DNA of 42,867 bases from Vibrio neptunius (GTDB lineage: Bacteria; Pseudomonadota; Gammaproteobacteria; Enterobacterales; Vibrionaceae): the NCBI RefSeq assembly GCF_000967495.1, contig NZ_JXXU01000059.1, positions 1 to 42,867 of the forward strand. Direction: 5' to 3'. The position numbers were made by a program, and so were the translations under genes. Below, in pieces: positions 32,934 through 41,849 of this stretch (positions are counted from its first letter, which is position 1; every line of letters starts with the position of its first letter). The notes under the pieces were generated by a model. It was not told the origin of the DNA and did not search any database. It saw only the letters and a list, made by a program, of their open reading frames with translations.

Positions 32934-34716
32934 AAATGATTTCCTCCAGAGCAGTGTCATTTTTCTAACAGCAGCGGTCGTTGCAGTGCCGTTGGCCCAA
33001 CGCTTAGGGCTTGGCTCGGTATTGGGGTATTTGCTGGCAGGTATTATTATCGGCCCCTGGGGGCTAGGCCTTATTAGCGATGTGGAAGCGATCCTCCACT
33101 TTGCCGAGTTTGGTGTTGTGCTACTGCTGTTTTTGATCGGCTTAGAACTGAATCCCAAAAAACTCTTGCAGATGAAAGGGCCGATCCTTGGTCTGGGCGG
33201 CGCACAAGTTGTGATTACGACGGCGGTACTGGCGAGTGTGACCAATCTCGCTGGCGTTAATTGGCAAACCAGTTTAGTGATTGGTATGGGCTTGGCACTG
33301 TCATCAACCGCCATTGCGCTGAAAGTGATCGAAGAACAGGGTTTGGCAGGCAGTGAAGCGGGTCAGTCTGGGTTTGCCGTATTGCTATTTCAAGATATTG
33401 CGGTGATCCCCATGTTGGCGATTCTGCCTATTCTAGCAGGCAACACCGCAGGGGATTGGCTCGATGCCATGTGGATGTTGGGTGGTGTTATCGGCCTACT
33501 GGTTGGCGGTCACTTTCTGCTTCGTCCATTATTCCGCTACGTGGTGTTGAGTGGAGTACGAGAGCTATTTACGGTCGCTGCGTTACTGCTAGTGATAGGC
33601 ATTGCACAGTTGATGCAGCATCTTGGTCTCTCTATGGCGCTCGGCACTTTCCTTGCTGGCGTTCTTCTGGCAGAGAGTGAATATCGCCACGAGCTTGAAA
33701 TAGCTATCGAACCATTCAAAGGGCTACTTCTTGGGTTGTTCTTTATTGCCGTGGGTATGGCCGTGAATCTGGGCCTGTTAGCCTTGGAGCCTTGGAATGT
33801 ACTGATGGCGGTGTTCGGCTTGGTGGCCGTCAAGGCAGCGATCCTTTATTTCTTAGCCCGCTTGGCCGGGAGTAAACCTAAAGCTCGCAGTAAGATGGCG
33901 GCTATTCTAAGCCAAGGCGGCGAGTTTGCGTTTGTTATTTTTACAGCGGCGAGCGCAGAAGGTCTGTTAGCGCAAGAGCAAACTGCTTTTCTACTTGTCG
34001 TGGTGAGTTTATCTATGGTCACTACACCCCTGCTATTGATGGCGCAAAGTAAGTGGTATGCACGTGGCTTGAATGATGATGCGGGGGCGCTGCGCACGGA
34101 TGTGGTTAACCGTGAACCAAGAGTGATTATTGCGGGCTTTGGTCGTTTTGGTCAGATTGTTGGTCGACTTATGTACGCCAACAAAATTCGAGTAACGGTA
34201 CTAGAAAGTGACGCCAGTCAAATCCAATTACTCAGAAAGTATGGCTATAAAGTGTTTTATGGTGATGCTACGCAGTTAGACTTGCTGCGGGCTGCAGGAG
34301 CCGATAAAGCCGAAGCAATGGTGATTTGTACCGACTCTCCCGATGAAATTATGAAGATTATCGATTTGTGTCAGTACCATTTTCCGCATCTTAAGCTTTT
34401 GGCGCGGGCACGAAGTCGAGTTGAGGCCTATCAGCTGCTGAGCCACGGGGTCGAAAACTACTCAAGGGAGACATTTCTCGGTGCTTTAGACTTGGGTCGC
34501 CAAGCGTTAACTGAGCTCGGGATGCACCCCTATCAGGCCAAGCGAGCCGAAGCGCACTTTAGAAAATTGGATAATGCGATGTTGAAAGAATTATTACCTC
34601 AGCATCATGAAGACAAGCAATTGGCCATGAGAGCCAAAGAAGCCCGAAAAGAACTGGAAGAAATTTTTGGTCGCGAGATGGAAAAAGATCAGCAATCAAA
34701 GAACTTCTGGGATTAA
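32923..34716 (+). CDS. kefB: Glutathione-regulated potassium efflux protein KefB
   Basis: The 597-aa potassium/proton antiporter opens when glutathione adducts form and acidifies the cytoplasm, protecting against electrophiles. An N-terminal sodium/hydrogen exchanger-type membrane domain (about 1-380) has a dozen hydrophobic helices. The cytosolic KTN/TrkA-N domain starts VIIAGFGRFGQIVGRLMYANK (in two parts) with the GxGxxG nucleotide motif at about 405, and ends with a Lys/Glu-rich tail. AGGAG lies 7 nt before the ATG. It is coupled to kefG. Confidence 0.95.
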   Translation: MALENDFLQSSVIFLTAAVVAVPLAQRLGLGSVLGYLLAGIIIGPWGLGLISDVEAILHFAEFGVVLLLFLIGLELNPKKLLQMKGPILGLGGAQVVITTAVLASVTNLAGVNWQTSLVIGMGLALSSTAIALKVIEEQGLAGSEAGQSGFAVLLFQDIAVIPMLAILPILAGNTAGDWLDAMWMLGGVIGLLVGGHFLLRPLFRYVVLSGVRELFTVAALLLVIGIAQLMQHLGLSMALGTFLAGVLLAESEYRHELEIAIEPFKGLLLGLFFIAVGMAVNLGLLALEPWNVLMAVFGLVAVKAAILYFLARLAGSKPKARSKMAAILSQGGEFAFVIFTAASAEGLLAQEQTAFLLVVVSLSMVTTPLLLMAQSKWYARGLNDDAGALRTDVVNREPRVIIAGFGRFGQIVGRLMYANKIRVTVLESDASQIQLLRKYGYKVFYGDATQLDLLRAAGADKAEAMVICTDSPDEIMKIIDLCQYHFPHLKLLARARSRVEAYQLLSHGVENYSRETFLGALDLGRQALTELGMHPYQAKRAEAHFRKLDNAMLKELLPQHHEDKQLAMRAKEARKELEEIFGREMEKDQQSKNFWD

Positions 34717-34783
34717 ATCCAAATCTTCCCAGAGCATGGCAGTCATTCCATTCTGGTGAAGCTTTACGTTGTGGAATGAAAAA

Positions 34784-34978
34784 ATGAAAAAAAGATTTAT
34801 CGCAGGTGCTAGCTGCCCTAAATGTGCTCAGCAAGATACTTTGCGCTGGTGGATAGAAAACAATATTGAGTTAGTTGAGTGTGTAGAGTGTGAGTATCAG
34901 GAGCAGCGTAAACCGCAATCTGTAGAGAAAACCGAACACTCCCAACAAGAGATGATTGGTATTTTTAAGCCAGATTGA
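34784..34978 (+). CDS. yheV: YheV family zinc-ribbon protein
   Basis: The 64-aa zinc-ribbon protein has two C-x2-C knuckles, CPKC (10-13) and CVEC (about 32-35), and the family end EQMIGIF-like EMIGIFKPD. E. coli YheV begins similarly with KRFIAGAKCP. Function is unknown. An in-frame TTG at 34769 was not chosen because the ATG at 34784 has GTGGAA 7 nt upstream and starts the conserved region. Confidence 0.88.
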   Translation: MKKRFIAGASCPKCAQQDTLRWWIENNIELVECVECEYQEQRKPQSVEKTEHSQQEMIGIFKPD

Positions 34979-35029
34979 TTGAGTTTCTTTATTTGATCCC
35001 CATAATATCCGGCATAGAAAATTGTTATT

Positions 35030-35057
35030 CGGAGCAACTCAATTGCTCCGTTTCTTT
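35030..35057 (+). terminator. Hairpin in the yheV-slyD gap (terminator or attenuator)
   Basis: The perfect 8-bp stem CGGAGCAA/TTGCTCCG has a CTCAA loop, followed by TTTCTTT. It ends about 17 bp before the slyD start, so it would stop kefGB-yheV read-through or attenuate slyD. Confidence 0.65.
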
Positions 35058-35074
35058 ATCTCCTTGGAGTCATT

Positions 35075-35656
35075 ATGAAAATTGAAAAGAATGTAGTAGT
35101 AAGCCTTGCTTACCAGGTTAAGCTGGAAGATGGTGTTGTGGTTGATCAATCAACAGCAGAAGCGCCACTGGATTACCTACACGGCAACAACAACCTGATC
35201 ACAGGTCTTGAGACTGCACTAGAAGGTAAGGAAGCGGGCGCTCAGTTCTCAGTAACAGTGTCTCCAGAAGAGGCTTACGGTGATCACAACGACGCACTTG
35301 TTCAACGTGTACCTGCGAATGTATTCCAAGGTGTTGATGAGATTGAAGTGGGTATGCGTTTCCTTGCAGATACTGACCAAGGTCCAATCCCTGTGGAAGT
35401 GACAGAAGTGGACGGCGACGAAGTGGTGGTGGATGGCAACCATATGCTTGCGGGTCAGACTCTGACTTTCGATGTTGAAGTTGTAGCGGTACGTGAAGCG
35501 ACAGCAGATGAAATTGAACACGGTCATGTTCACCAAGCTGGTGGTTGTGGTCACGACCACGATCACGAAGGTGGTTGCTGTGGTGGCGAAGGCCATGATC
35601 ACAGCGAAGAGAAGAAAGATGGCTGCTGCGGTGGCGGTAGCTGTGGTTCTCACTAA
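35075..35656 (+). CDS. slyD: FKBP-type peptidyl-prolyl isomerase SlyD
   Basis: The 193-aa cytosolic prolyl isomerase and chaperone also binds nickel and zinc. The FKBP core (VDQSTAEAPLDYLHGNNNL; then the insert-in-flap domain around 70-125) is typical. The C-terminal 50 residues are strongly His/Cys rich (HGHVHQAGGCGHDHDHEGGC, then CCGGEGHDH and CCGGGSCGSH), the metal-binding tail that loads hydrogenases and stores nickel. The length is normal. It is followed by a strong terminator at 35681. Confidence 0.97.
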   Translation: MKIEKNVVVSLAYQVKLEDGVVVDQSTAEAPLDYLHGNNNLITGLETALEGKEAGAQFSVTVSPEEAYGDHNDALVQRVPANVFQGVDEIEVGMRFLADTDQGPIPVEVTEVDGDEVVVDGNHMLAGQTLTFDVEVVAVREATADEIEHGHVHQAGGCGHDHDHEGGCCGGEGHDHSEEKKDGCCGGGSCGSH

Positions 35657-35680
35657 TCCGTTAGCTTATAGCTAGATTGT

Positions 35681-35716
35681 AAAAGGCGTTTCCCGCTGTA
35701 CGGGAAACGCCTTTTT
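35681..35716 (+). terminator. Terminator of slyD
   Basis: The perfect 15-bp stem AAAAGGCGTTTCCCG/CGGGAAACGCCTTTT has a CTGTA loop and a T tail. It starts 24 bp after the slyD stop. Confidence 0.96.
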
Positions 35717-35758
35717 GTTATTAACTTATCAGTCAACTCGTTGTTAGGAGAGCCGTCG

Positions 35759-36700
35759 ATGACTCAACCATTCTCAATTGCCATTCATGGCGGAGCCGGA
35801 ACTATATTGCGTGATCAAATGAGCGAAGAGTTAAAGGCTTCCATCTTAGAAGACCTTGAAGCTTCGGTTCGCGCTGGGCATAGCATTCTAGCTAAGTCGG
35901 GTGATGCGTTGGATGCGGTCGTTGCAGCGGTTAAAGTGCTCGAAGACTCACCAAACTTCAATGCTGGCAAGGGCTCTGTCTTAACCCACAAAGAAATTGT
36001 TGAGATGGATGCCTCTGTTATGTACGGTAAAGAAGCCAATGCAGGCGCAGTGGCTGGCGTGCGTCATATCCGTAACCCGATTGAGTTGGCTCGTGATGTG
36101 ATGACAGACAGTAACCATGTACTGTTGATCGGAGATGGGGCCGAAGAGTTTGCCTTTGAGCAGGGGCATCAATACACCGAACAAGATTACTTCTTCACTG
36201 ACCGACGCTATGACCAGTTGCAGTCGATGAAAGAGAAAGGCTTATTTGCCTTATCCGAGGCGAAATACCCAGATGACAAGAAATACGGCACAGTCGGCGC
36301 TGTCGCGCTGGACCAGCAAGGCAACTTAGCGGCTGCGACTAGCACTGGTGGTGTGACCAATAAAAAGTACGGTCGAGTGGGAGATTCTTCCATCATTGGC
36401 GCAGGTACGTTTGCTGAAAATGGCAATGTAGCTGTGTCGACAACTGGAATGGGCGAGTATTTCATCCGCAAAACCGTTGCGAGTGATGTGGCAGCGCGAA
36501 TGCGTTATCTCAAGGAAGATGTACACACGGCCTGCGAGACTGTGATTCAAGGCGAGTTGAAGGCCATGGGTGGCGAAGGGGGGCTGATTGCCATCGACGG
36601 TGATGGACGTGTTCACTTTGCGATGAACAGCAGCGGCATGTACCGGGCGAGCATTGGTACAGATGGCAGCCTGCTAGTGAAGATTTATGCCGATGAATAG
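35759..36700 (+). CDS. iaaA: Isoaspartyl peptidase / L-asparaginase (plant-type, autoprocessed)
   Basis: The 313-aa Ntn-hydrolase cleaves isoaspartyl dipeptides and asparagine. It is made as a precursor and cut between Gly177 and Thr178 (KYGTVGAVALD), with Thr178 becoming the nucleophile. The opening FSIAIHGGAGTI and NAGKGSVLTHKEIVEMDAS are family hallmarks. The ATG at 35759 has AGGAGA 8 nt upstream and is better than the upstream TTG at 35741. It is monocistronic as far as can be seen. Confidence 0.95.
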   Translation: MTQPFSIAIHGGAGTILRDQMSEELKASILEDLEASVRAGHSILAKSGDALDAVVAAVKVLEDSPNFNAGKGSVLTHKEIVEMDASVMYGKEANAGAVAGVRHIRNPIELARDVMTDSNHVLLIGDGAEEFAFEQGHQYTEQDYFFTDRRYDQLQSMKEKGLFALSEAKYPDDKKYGTVGAVALDQQGNLAAATSTGGVTNKKYGRVGDSSIIGAGTFAENGNVAVSTTGMGEYFIRKTVASDVAARMRYLKEDVHTACETVIQGELKAMGGEGGLIAIDGDGRVHFAMNSSGMYRASIGTDGSLLVKIYADE

Positions 36701-36833
36701 AGTCAAGATGACCCCTAATAGTAGCACTAACAGAGGGTTAGTGCTTCATTACACTTCTATGATTAAAAAATGACTGCAAGAAGTGTGATTCAGTGCTAGA
36801 ATCCATTTTTAACTACCAATCAGACTTGGAAAG

Positions 36834-38150
36834 ATGGGAAATAACGTAGTCGTTCTGGGCACCCAATGGGGTGACGAAGGTAAAGGTAAAATCGTAGACC
36901 TTTTAACTGAAGATGCAAAATACGTGGTTCGCTATCAAGGCGGTCACAACGCAGGTCACACTCTAGTCATTGACGGTGAAAAAACCGTTCTTCACTTAAT
37001 TCCATCAGGTATTCTTCGCGATAACGTAAAATGTGTTATCGGTAATGGCGTTGTACTATCGCCTGAAGCTCTGCTTAAAGAAATGAAGCCTCTTGAAGAG
37101 CGCGGTATTCCAGTACGTGAGCGTCTTTTCGTTTCTGAGGCTTGTCCTCTAATTCTTCCATACCACATCGCTATCGACAACGCGCGCGAAATCGCTCGTG
37201 GGGCGAAAGCTATCGGTACAACGGGTCGTGGTATCGGTCCAGCTTATGAAGATAAAGTAGCTCGTCGCGGTCTACGTGTTGGTGACCTTTTCGACAAAGA
37301 AATGTTCGCTGAGAAACTAAAAGAAGTGATGGAATTCCATAACTTCCAGCTAGAGCACTTCTATAAAGCAGAAACAGTCAGCTACGAAGCGGTACTAGAG
37401 CAGTGCATGGGTTACGCAGACCTTCTTACTTCAATGGTAATGGACGTCACTGATGAACTAGACGCAGCACGTAAGCGCGGCGACAAGATCATGTTCGAAG
37501 GTGCTCAAGGTACGCTACTTGATATCGACCACGGTACTTACCCATACGTAACGTCTTCTAATACGACGGCTGGTGGTGTTGCTGCTGGTTCTGGTTTTGG
37601 CCCTCGTCACATCGGGTACATCCTTGGCATCACTAAAGCGTACTGTACTCGTGTTGGTTCTGGTCCATTCCCAACAGAACTATACGACGGTCTAGATAAG
37701 CAAGACCCAGTTGGTAAACACCTAGGCGATGTTGGCCACGAGTTTGGCGCAACAACTGGTCGTCTACGTCGTACTGGTTGGTTTGATGCAGTGGCAATGC
37801 GCCGTGCAATTCAAATCAACTCACTAACCGGTATGTGTCTGACTAAACTAGACGTTCTTGATGGTCTGAAAGAGATCAAAATCTGTACTGGTTACAAGAT
37901 GAAAGATGGCGCTATCCTAGAAGTGTCTCCAATGGCTGCTGAATCATTCGAAGAAGCAACGCCAATCTACGAAACTATGCCAGGTTGGTCTGAGACAACA
38001 TTTGGTGCTAAGTCTATCGATGCGCTTCCACAAGCAGCTCTAGACTACATCAAACGTATCGAAGAGCTAACGGGTGTTCCTGTCGACATTATCTCGACTG
38101 GCCCAGATCGCAACGAAACAATCATCAAGGTTCATCCTTACGAAGCTTAA
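36834..38150 (+). CDS. purA: Adenylosuccinate synthetase
   Basis: The 438-aa GTP-dependent ligase joins IMP and aspartate to form adenylosuccinate, the first step to AMP. The N-terminus VVVLGTQWGDEGKGK carries the catalytic Asp and phosphate loop; NAGHT (39-43) carries the catalytic His; GTTGRGIGPAYEDK, SNTTAGGVAAGSG and FGATTGRLRRTGW bind IMP and GTP. The GGAAAG ribosome site is close to the ATG. The 133-bp gap from iaaA is unremarkable, and a strong terminator follows. Confidence 0.98.
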   Translation: MGNNVVVLGTQWGDEGKGKIVDLLTEDAKYVVRYQGGHNAGHTLVIDGEKTVLHLIPSGILRDNVKCVIGNGVVLSPEALLKEMKPLEERGIPVRERLFVSEACPLILPYHIAIDNAREIARGAKAIGTTGRGIGPAYEDKVARRGLRVGDLFDKEMFAEKLKEVMEFHNFQLEHFYKAETVSYEAVLEQCMGYADLLTSMVMDVTDELDAARKRGDKIMFEGAQGTLLDIDHGTYPYVTSSNTTAGGVAAGSGFGPRHIGYILGITKAYCTRVGSGPFPTELYDGLDKQDPVGKHLGDVGHEFGATTGRLRRTGWFDAVAMRRAIQINSLTGMCLTKLDVLDGLKEIKICTGYKMKDGAILEVSPMAAESFEEATPIYETMPGWSETTFGAKSIDALPQAALDYIKRIEELTGVPVDIISTGPDRNETIIKVHPYEA

Positions 38151-38173
38151 TTCTGATTGTTATCCACGTTTGT

Positions 38174-38203
38174 AAAAACCAGCGCATTAGCGCTGGTTTT
38201 TTT
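38174..38203 (+). terminator. Terminator of purA
   Basis: The perfect stem AAAAACCAGCGC/GCGCTGGTTTTT has an ATTA loop and further T. It begins 24 bp after the purA stop. Confidence 0.94.
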
Positions 38204-38271
38204 ATGCTTAATTTTCATGCACTATCTATACTGAAAGTGGCAAGTTTTTGCCAGTCGTCGGCAATTTTGAT

Positions 38272-38298
38272 TAAAGAGTTAGCAGCCGTTGCCGATAC
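38272..38298 (+). promoter_or_regulatory. FliA (sigma-28) flagellar promoter of motX
   Basis: TAAA at 38272-38275, exactly 15 bp, then GCCGATAC at 38291-38298, matches the FliA consensus TAAA-N15-GCCGATAA with one mismatch in the last base. It lies 125 bp before the motX start codon, giving a leader of about 117 nt. It also sits between the purA terminator and motX, where a promoter is needed. Confidence 0.8.
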
Positions 38299-38422
38299 AG
38301 GTATCAAGGTTGCCGTTTGTTCGGTGAATCCTAAAGATACAGGTTGCTAACAACCCAGCTTGTATGAACCTGTCTTGTGAGCAGATAGGTGTAGACATTA
38401 TCGAAGTCAAAGAGTGCAGACA

Positions 38423-39061
38423 ATGAAGCTAAGAAAGTTAGCTGCTTCGATGGTATTTTTGTTTGGGGCTTCAGTGGCTAATGCCAATGAGCTTACTGAA
38501 ATCGGTGAGCCTATTCCCATATATACCGAAGCTGAATTGATAAAACTGATCAACGAAAACAAACATTTAGAACAAGTTAAGTCAGATAATTGCCAATTAG
38601 TTGAAGATATCGTCGCTCGAGCGACCCGGATCAGCCTACCATCCTACGAGTTTTTGTATGGAGACATGCTGGCGTGGGGAGTTTGTGTCGAGCAGGATGT
38701 GGAACTTGGCTTGTACTATATGGAAAATGCAGCGCATCAGGGTTTACCTGCGGCATTGGAGCAGCTCGGGCGTTATTATTCGCGCGGCACCTTAGTTCAG
38801 CAGGACAAAGAACGAGCAATCCCTTACTTGCGTGAAGCGGCTGCGATGGGCAATCTTAATGCACGCATCCATTTGGCGGAACTGCTGCTGCGTGATTACG
38901 GCAGCCCGTTAGATTATGAAGATGCGTATCGCTGGCTGTACAACTCTGTGACGGCGGATCAGCGCACGCACAAACGCATTTCAATTCTGCGCCAGGGTTT
39001 AGAGCGTAGAATGCCACAGAATATTATCGCCAGAGCCAAAAAACGCGATACTTTCTGGTAA
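38423..39061 (+). CDS. motX: Sodium-driven flagellar motor protein MotX
   Basis: The 212-aa periplasmic protein forms, with MotY, the T-ring that recruits PomAB stators to the polar sodium-driven motor. A signal peptide (KLRKLAASMVFLFGASVANA, cleavage about residue 21) precedes the mature chain. Sel1-like repeats follow: YMENAAHQGLPAALEQLGRYY, then ERAIPYLREAAAMGNLNARI and DYEDAYRWLYNSV. Several cysteines (NCQLVED; WGVCVEQD) are placed as in Vibrio MotX. Position between purA and rnr is the usual Vibrio order. The ATG at 38423 has AAGAG upstream and begins the signal peptide; the GTG at 38414 is less likely. A FliA promoter lies upstream. Confidence 0.92.
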   Translation: MKLRKLAASMVFLFGASVANANELTEIGEPIPIYTEAELIKLINENKHLEQVKSDNCQLVEDIVARATRISLPSYEFLYGDMLAWGVCVEQDVELGLYYMENAAHQGLPAALEQLGRYYSRGTLVQQDKERAIPYLREAAAMGNLNARIHLAELLLRDYGSPLDYEDAYRWLYNSVTADQRTHKRISILRQGLERRMPQNIIARAKKRDTFW

Positions 39062-39093
39062 TCCACTAACCTGACTGCACTCAGGTAACAACA

Positions 39094-39128
39094 CAACGCT
39101 CAGCATAAGCTGGGCGTTGTTGCTTTAT
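39094..39128 (+). terminator. Terminator of motX
   Basis: CAACGCTCAGC pairs with GCTGGGCGTTG (one G-U pair) around an ATAA loop. TTGCTTT follows. It starts 33 bp beyond the motX stop. Confidence 0.8.
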
Positions 39129-39217
39129 ATTTCCACTACTCGGTTGCACTCCTCACCTGTGTTTAGCGAGAAACCTTGCTTTTGTGTTCGTTCGCTTCAC
39201 CCCGTAAAGCTACAGCT

Positions 39218-39249
39218 GGTCTCTATCTTAAGCCACTAAGATTGAGACC
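39218..39249. repeat. Hairpin in the rnr leader
   Basis: GGTCTCTATCTTA (39218-39230) and TAAGATTGAGACC (39237-39249) pair at 12 of 13 positions with a 6-nt loop. No T tract follows. It is about 120 bp before the rnr start and could act in regulation of the message. Confidence 0.5.
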
Positions 39250-39371
39250 AATCATAGCCAGTGATGAAAATAGAGTGAGAATTTGGCTTTTTAATCTAAC
39301 TCTCCTGTAGCTTAGTAAGTGAGTCAGATATACTAGCTTTAATTACCTTCCTTGTTTAATTAGGCGCGCCT

Positions 39372-41837
39372 ATGTCAGAAAACACCACAAACGATCCTTT
39401 TGCTGCTCGTGAGTCAGAGAACTACGAAAACCCAATTCCCAGTCGGGAGTTCATTCTTGAATTTCTTGAGCAGGCTGGCGTTCCTTTAAATCGCAACGAT
39501 CTTTTTGAAGCGCTTCATTTAGAAGGTGAAGAGCAATATGAAGGCTTACGCCGTAGATTGAGAGCGATGGAACGTGATGGTCAACTGGTGTTTACCCGCC
39601 GTCAATGCTACGCCTTGCCAGAAAAACTCGAAATGGTGAAAGGTTACGTTATCGGACACAAAGATGGTCATGGCTGGGTGCGGCCTGAAGGGAGTGTGGG
39701 CAAAGATAACGATGTGGTATTGCCTCATCACCAGATGAAAAGTGTTCTGCATGGCGACTATGTGTTAGTCCAGCCAACACAGAACTCCAAGCGAGGAAGA
39801 AAAGAAGGTCGTTTGGTTCGCGTGCTTGAAGAGCGTCAGACGCAAATTGTGGGTCGATTCTTTATGGAGTACGGCTATTCCTATGTTGTGCCCGATGACT
39901 CGCGTATTAGCCAAGACATCCTGATCCCGAATGACTTACGTGCAGGAGCGCGTATGGGTAACGTCGTAGTGATTGAAATTACGGATCGTGGCTCTCGCTC
40001 TCGTGGCATGATGGGCAAAGTGATTGAAGTTCTGGGTGAAAATATGGCCCCGGGGATGGAGACACAAATTGCTATCCGTACTCACCAAATTCCGCATGAG
40101 TGGCCTGAAGCGGTCGATAAGCAAGTCGAAGGGCTTGGTGAAGAAGTACCGGAAGAGGCAAAAGTCGGTAGGGTAGACCTACGCGAACTGCCACTCGTGA
40201 CTATCGATGGCGAAGATGCTCGCGACTTTGACGATGCTGTTTTCTGTGAGAAAAAGAAAAGCGGTGGTTGGAGGCTTTGGGTCGCTATTGCTGATGTCAG
40301 CTATTACGTTCGCCCAGACAGTGCACTGGATAAAGAAGCGATTAACCGCGGTAACTCGGTTTACTTCCCATCGCAAGTCGTTCCTATGCTTCCGGAGGTA
40401 TTGTCTAACGGCTTATGTTCTCTCAACCCGCAGGTTGATCGCCTATGTATGGTGTGTGAGATGACCATCTCTGAGACGGGTAAGTTATCTGGCTATAAGC
40501 ACTACGAAGCGGTGATGAACTCCCATGCTCGCCTGACTTATAACAAGGTACACCATATCCTTGAAGGGGATGAAGAGCTACGCCAAAGATACCAACCGTT
40601 AGTTCCTCACTTAGAAGAGCTGCATAAGATGTACAAAGTGCTTAAGCATGCTCGTGATAATCGCGGCGCGATTGAATTTGAAACGGTGGAAACCAAGTTC
40701 ATCTTCAATGCGGAGCGTAAGATTGACAGTATTGAACCTGTGATTCGCAATGATGCGCATAAGATCATTGAAGAATGTATGATCTTAGCCAATATCGCTT
40801 CTGCTTCTTTGGTCGAAAAAGCAAAAGAACCAGCCCTTTATCGAATTCACGAATCTCCGGGTGAACTACGCTTGCAGGGTTTCCGTGACTTCTTAGGTGA
40901 GCTAGGTCTGCATTTAAATGGCGGTTTAGAGCCATCTCCAACAGACTACGCTGATTTGGTTAAGCAAATTAGCGAGCGTCAAGATAAAGAGCTGATTCAA
41001 ACCATGTTGTTGCGTTCAATGAAGCAGGCGGTCTATAACGCAGATAACTGCGGTCACTTTGGCTTGGCACTAAAACGCTACGCGCACTTTACCTCGCCAA
41101 TTCGTCGCTACCCAGACTTGCTATTGCATCGCGCGATCAAATATCTAATTGCCAAGGAGAATGGCACATTGAAAGATCGCTGGACACCGACAGGTGGTTG
41201 CCACTATTCATTTGATGACATGGACTTCTATGGTGAGCAATGTTCGATGACTGAGCGTCGTGCCGATGACGCGACTCGCGAAGTCTCTGACTGGCTCAAA
41301 TGTGAGTACATGCAAGATCACGTTGGTGAAGAGCTGGAAGGTGTGATTGCCAATGTGACTGGCTTTGGTTTCTTTGTCCGTTTAACTGAACTGCATATTG
41401 ACGGACTAGTGCATATTTCTGCTTTGGCAAACGACTACTACCAGTTTGATCCGATTGGACAGCGACTAATTGGTGAAACTTTCGGCGCTATCTATCGCCT
41501 TGGTGATGCAGTGAAAGTGAAAGTACTGTCTGTAAATCTAGATGATCGACAAATTGACTTTGAATTAGTCGAAACTAGTCGTAAGCTACGCGGCAAAGGA
41601 AAAACAGCCAAAAAACGTGCAGCCGAGGCACAGAAAAAAGCTAAGGCCAAAAAAAATGCGGCAGCGAATGGTCGTCGTTCCGCAGATAAAGCTAAGCCTA
41701 TGGTTGAACCAACAAAACGCCCGGATGGCAGCCAGGAAGAAGGCAAAGGCAGTAAAACTTCGAAGAAACCTTCAGAAAAAGCGCGTAAGAAAAAGCCACG
41801 TCACAAAGCAAAGAAAGCGCGTGGTAAAAAACAGTAA
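39372..41837 (+). CDS. rnr: Ribonuclease R
   Basis: The 821-aa 3'-to-5' exoribonuclease of the RNB family removes structured RNA and, with SmpB-tmRNA, handles stalled messages. It has an N-terminal winged-helix (about 20-80), cold-shock/OB domains (80-230), the RNB catalytic domain with the Asp cluster DGEDARDFDD (D279-D288), an S1 domain (about 650-725) and a long Lys-rich tail (about 735-821). The tail contains many KKKA/KKP repeats and probably binds RNA or helps recruit partners. Length and order match the family. It is 12 bp from rlmB, so the two form an operon. Confidence 0.97.
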   Translation: MSENTTNDPFAARESENYENPIPSREFILEFLEQAGVPLNRNDLFEALHLEGEEQYEGLRRRLRAMERDGQLVFTRRQCYALPEKLEMVKGYVIGHKDGHGWVRPEGSVGKDNDVVLPHHQMKSVLHGDYVLVQPTQNSKRGRKEGRLVRVLEERQTQIVGRFFMEYGYSYVVPDDSRISQDILIPNDLRAGARMGNVVVIEITDRGSRSRGMMGKVIEVLGENMAPGMETQIAIRTHQIPHEWPEAVDKQVEGLGEEVPEEAKVGRVDLRELPLVTIDGEDARDFDDAVFCEKKKSGGWRLWVAIADVSYYVRPDSALDKEAINRGNSVYFPSQVVPMLPEVLSNGLCSLNPQVDRLCMVCEMTISETGKLSGYKHYEAVMNSHARLTYNKVHHILEGDEELRQRYQPLVPHLEELHKMYKVLKHARDNRGAIEFETVETKFIFNAERKIDSIEPVIRNDAHKIIEECMILANIASASLVEKAKEPALYRIHESPGELRLQGFRDFLGELGLHLNGGLEPSPTDYADLVKQISERQDKELIQTMLLRSMKQAVYNADNCGHFGLALKRYAHFTSPIRRYPDLLLHRAIKYLIAKENGTLKDRWTPTGGCHYSFDDMDFYGEQCSMTERRADDATREVSDWLKCEYMQDHVGEELEGVIANVTGFGFFVRLTELHIDGLVHISALANDYYQFDPIGQRLIGETFGAIYRLGDAVKVKVLSVNLDDRQIDFELVETSRKLRGKGKTAKKRAAEAQKKAKAKKNAAANGRRSADKAKPMVEPTKRPDGSQEEGKGSKTSKKPSEKARKKKPRHKAKKARGKKQ

Positions 41838-41849
41838 TCGGATAAATTA

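Larger units (their letters stand above)
39062..39371. other. motX-rnr intergenic region with terminator and leader hairpin
   Basis: The first part holds the motX terminator (39094-39128). The second part holds a 13-bp inverted repeat at 39218-39249 and the rnr promoter. No gene was seen. Confidence 0.6.

Noticed and set aside
38237..38350. 37-aa GTG-start ORF between purA and motX
   Set aside because: It contains the FliA promoter, has no ribosome site and no conserved features.
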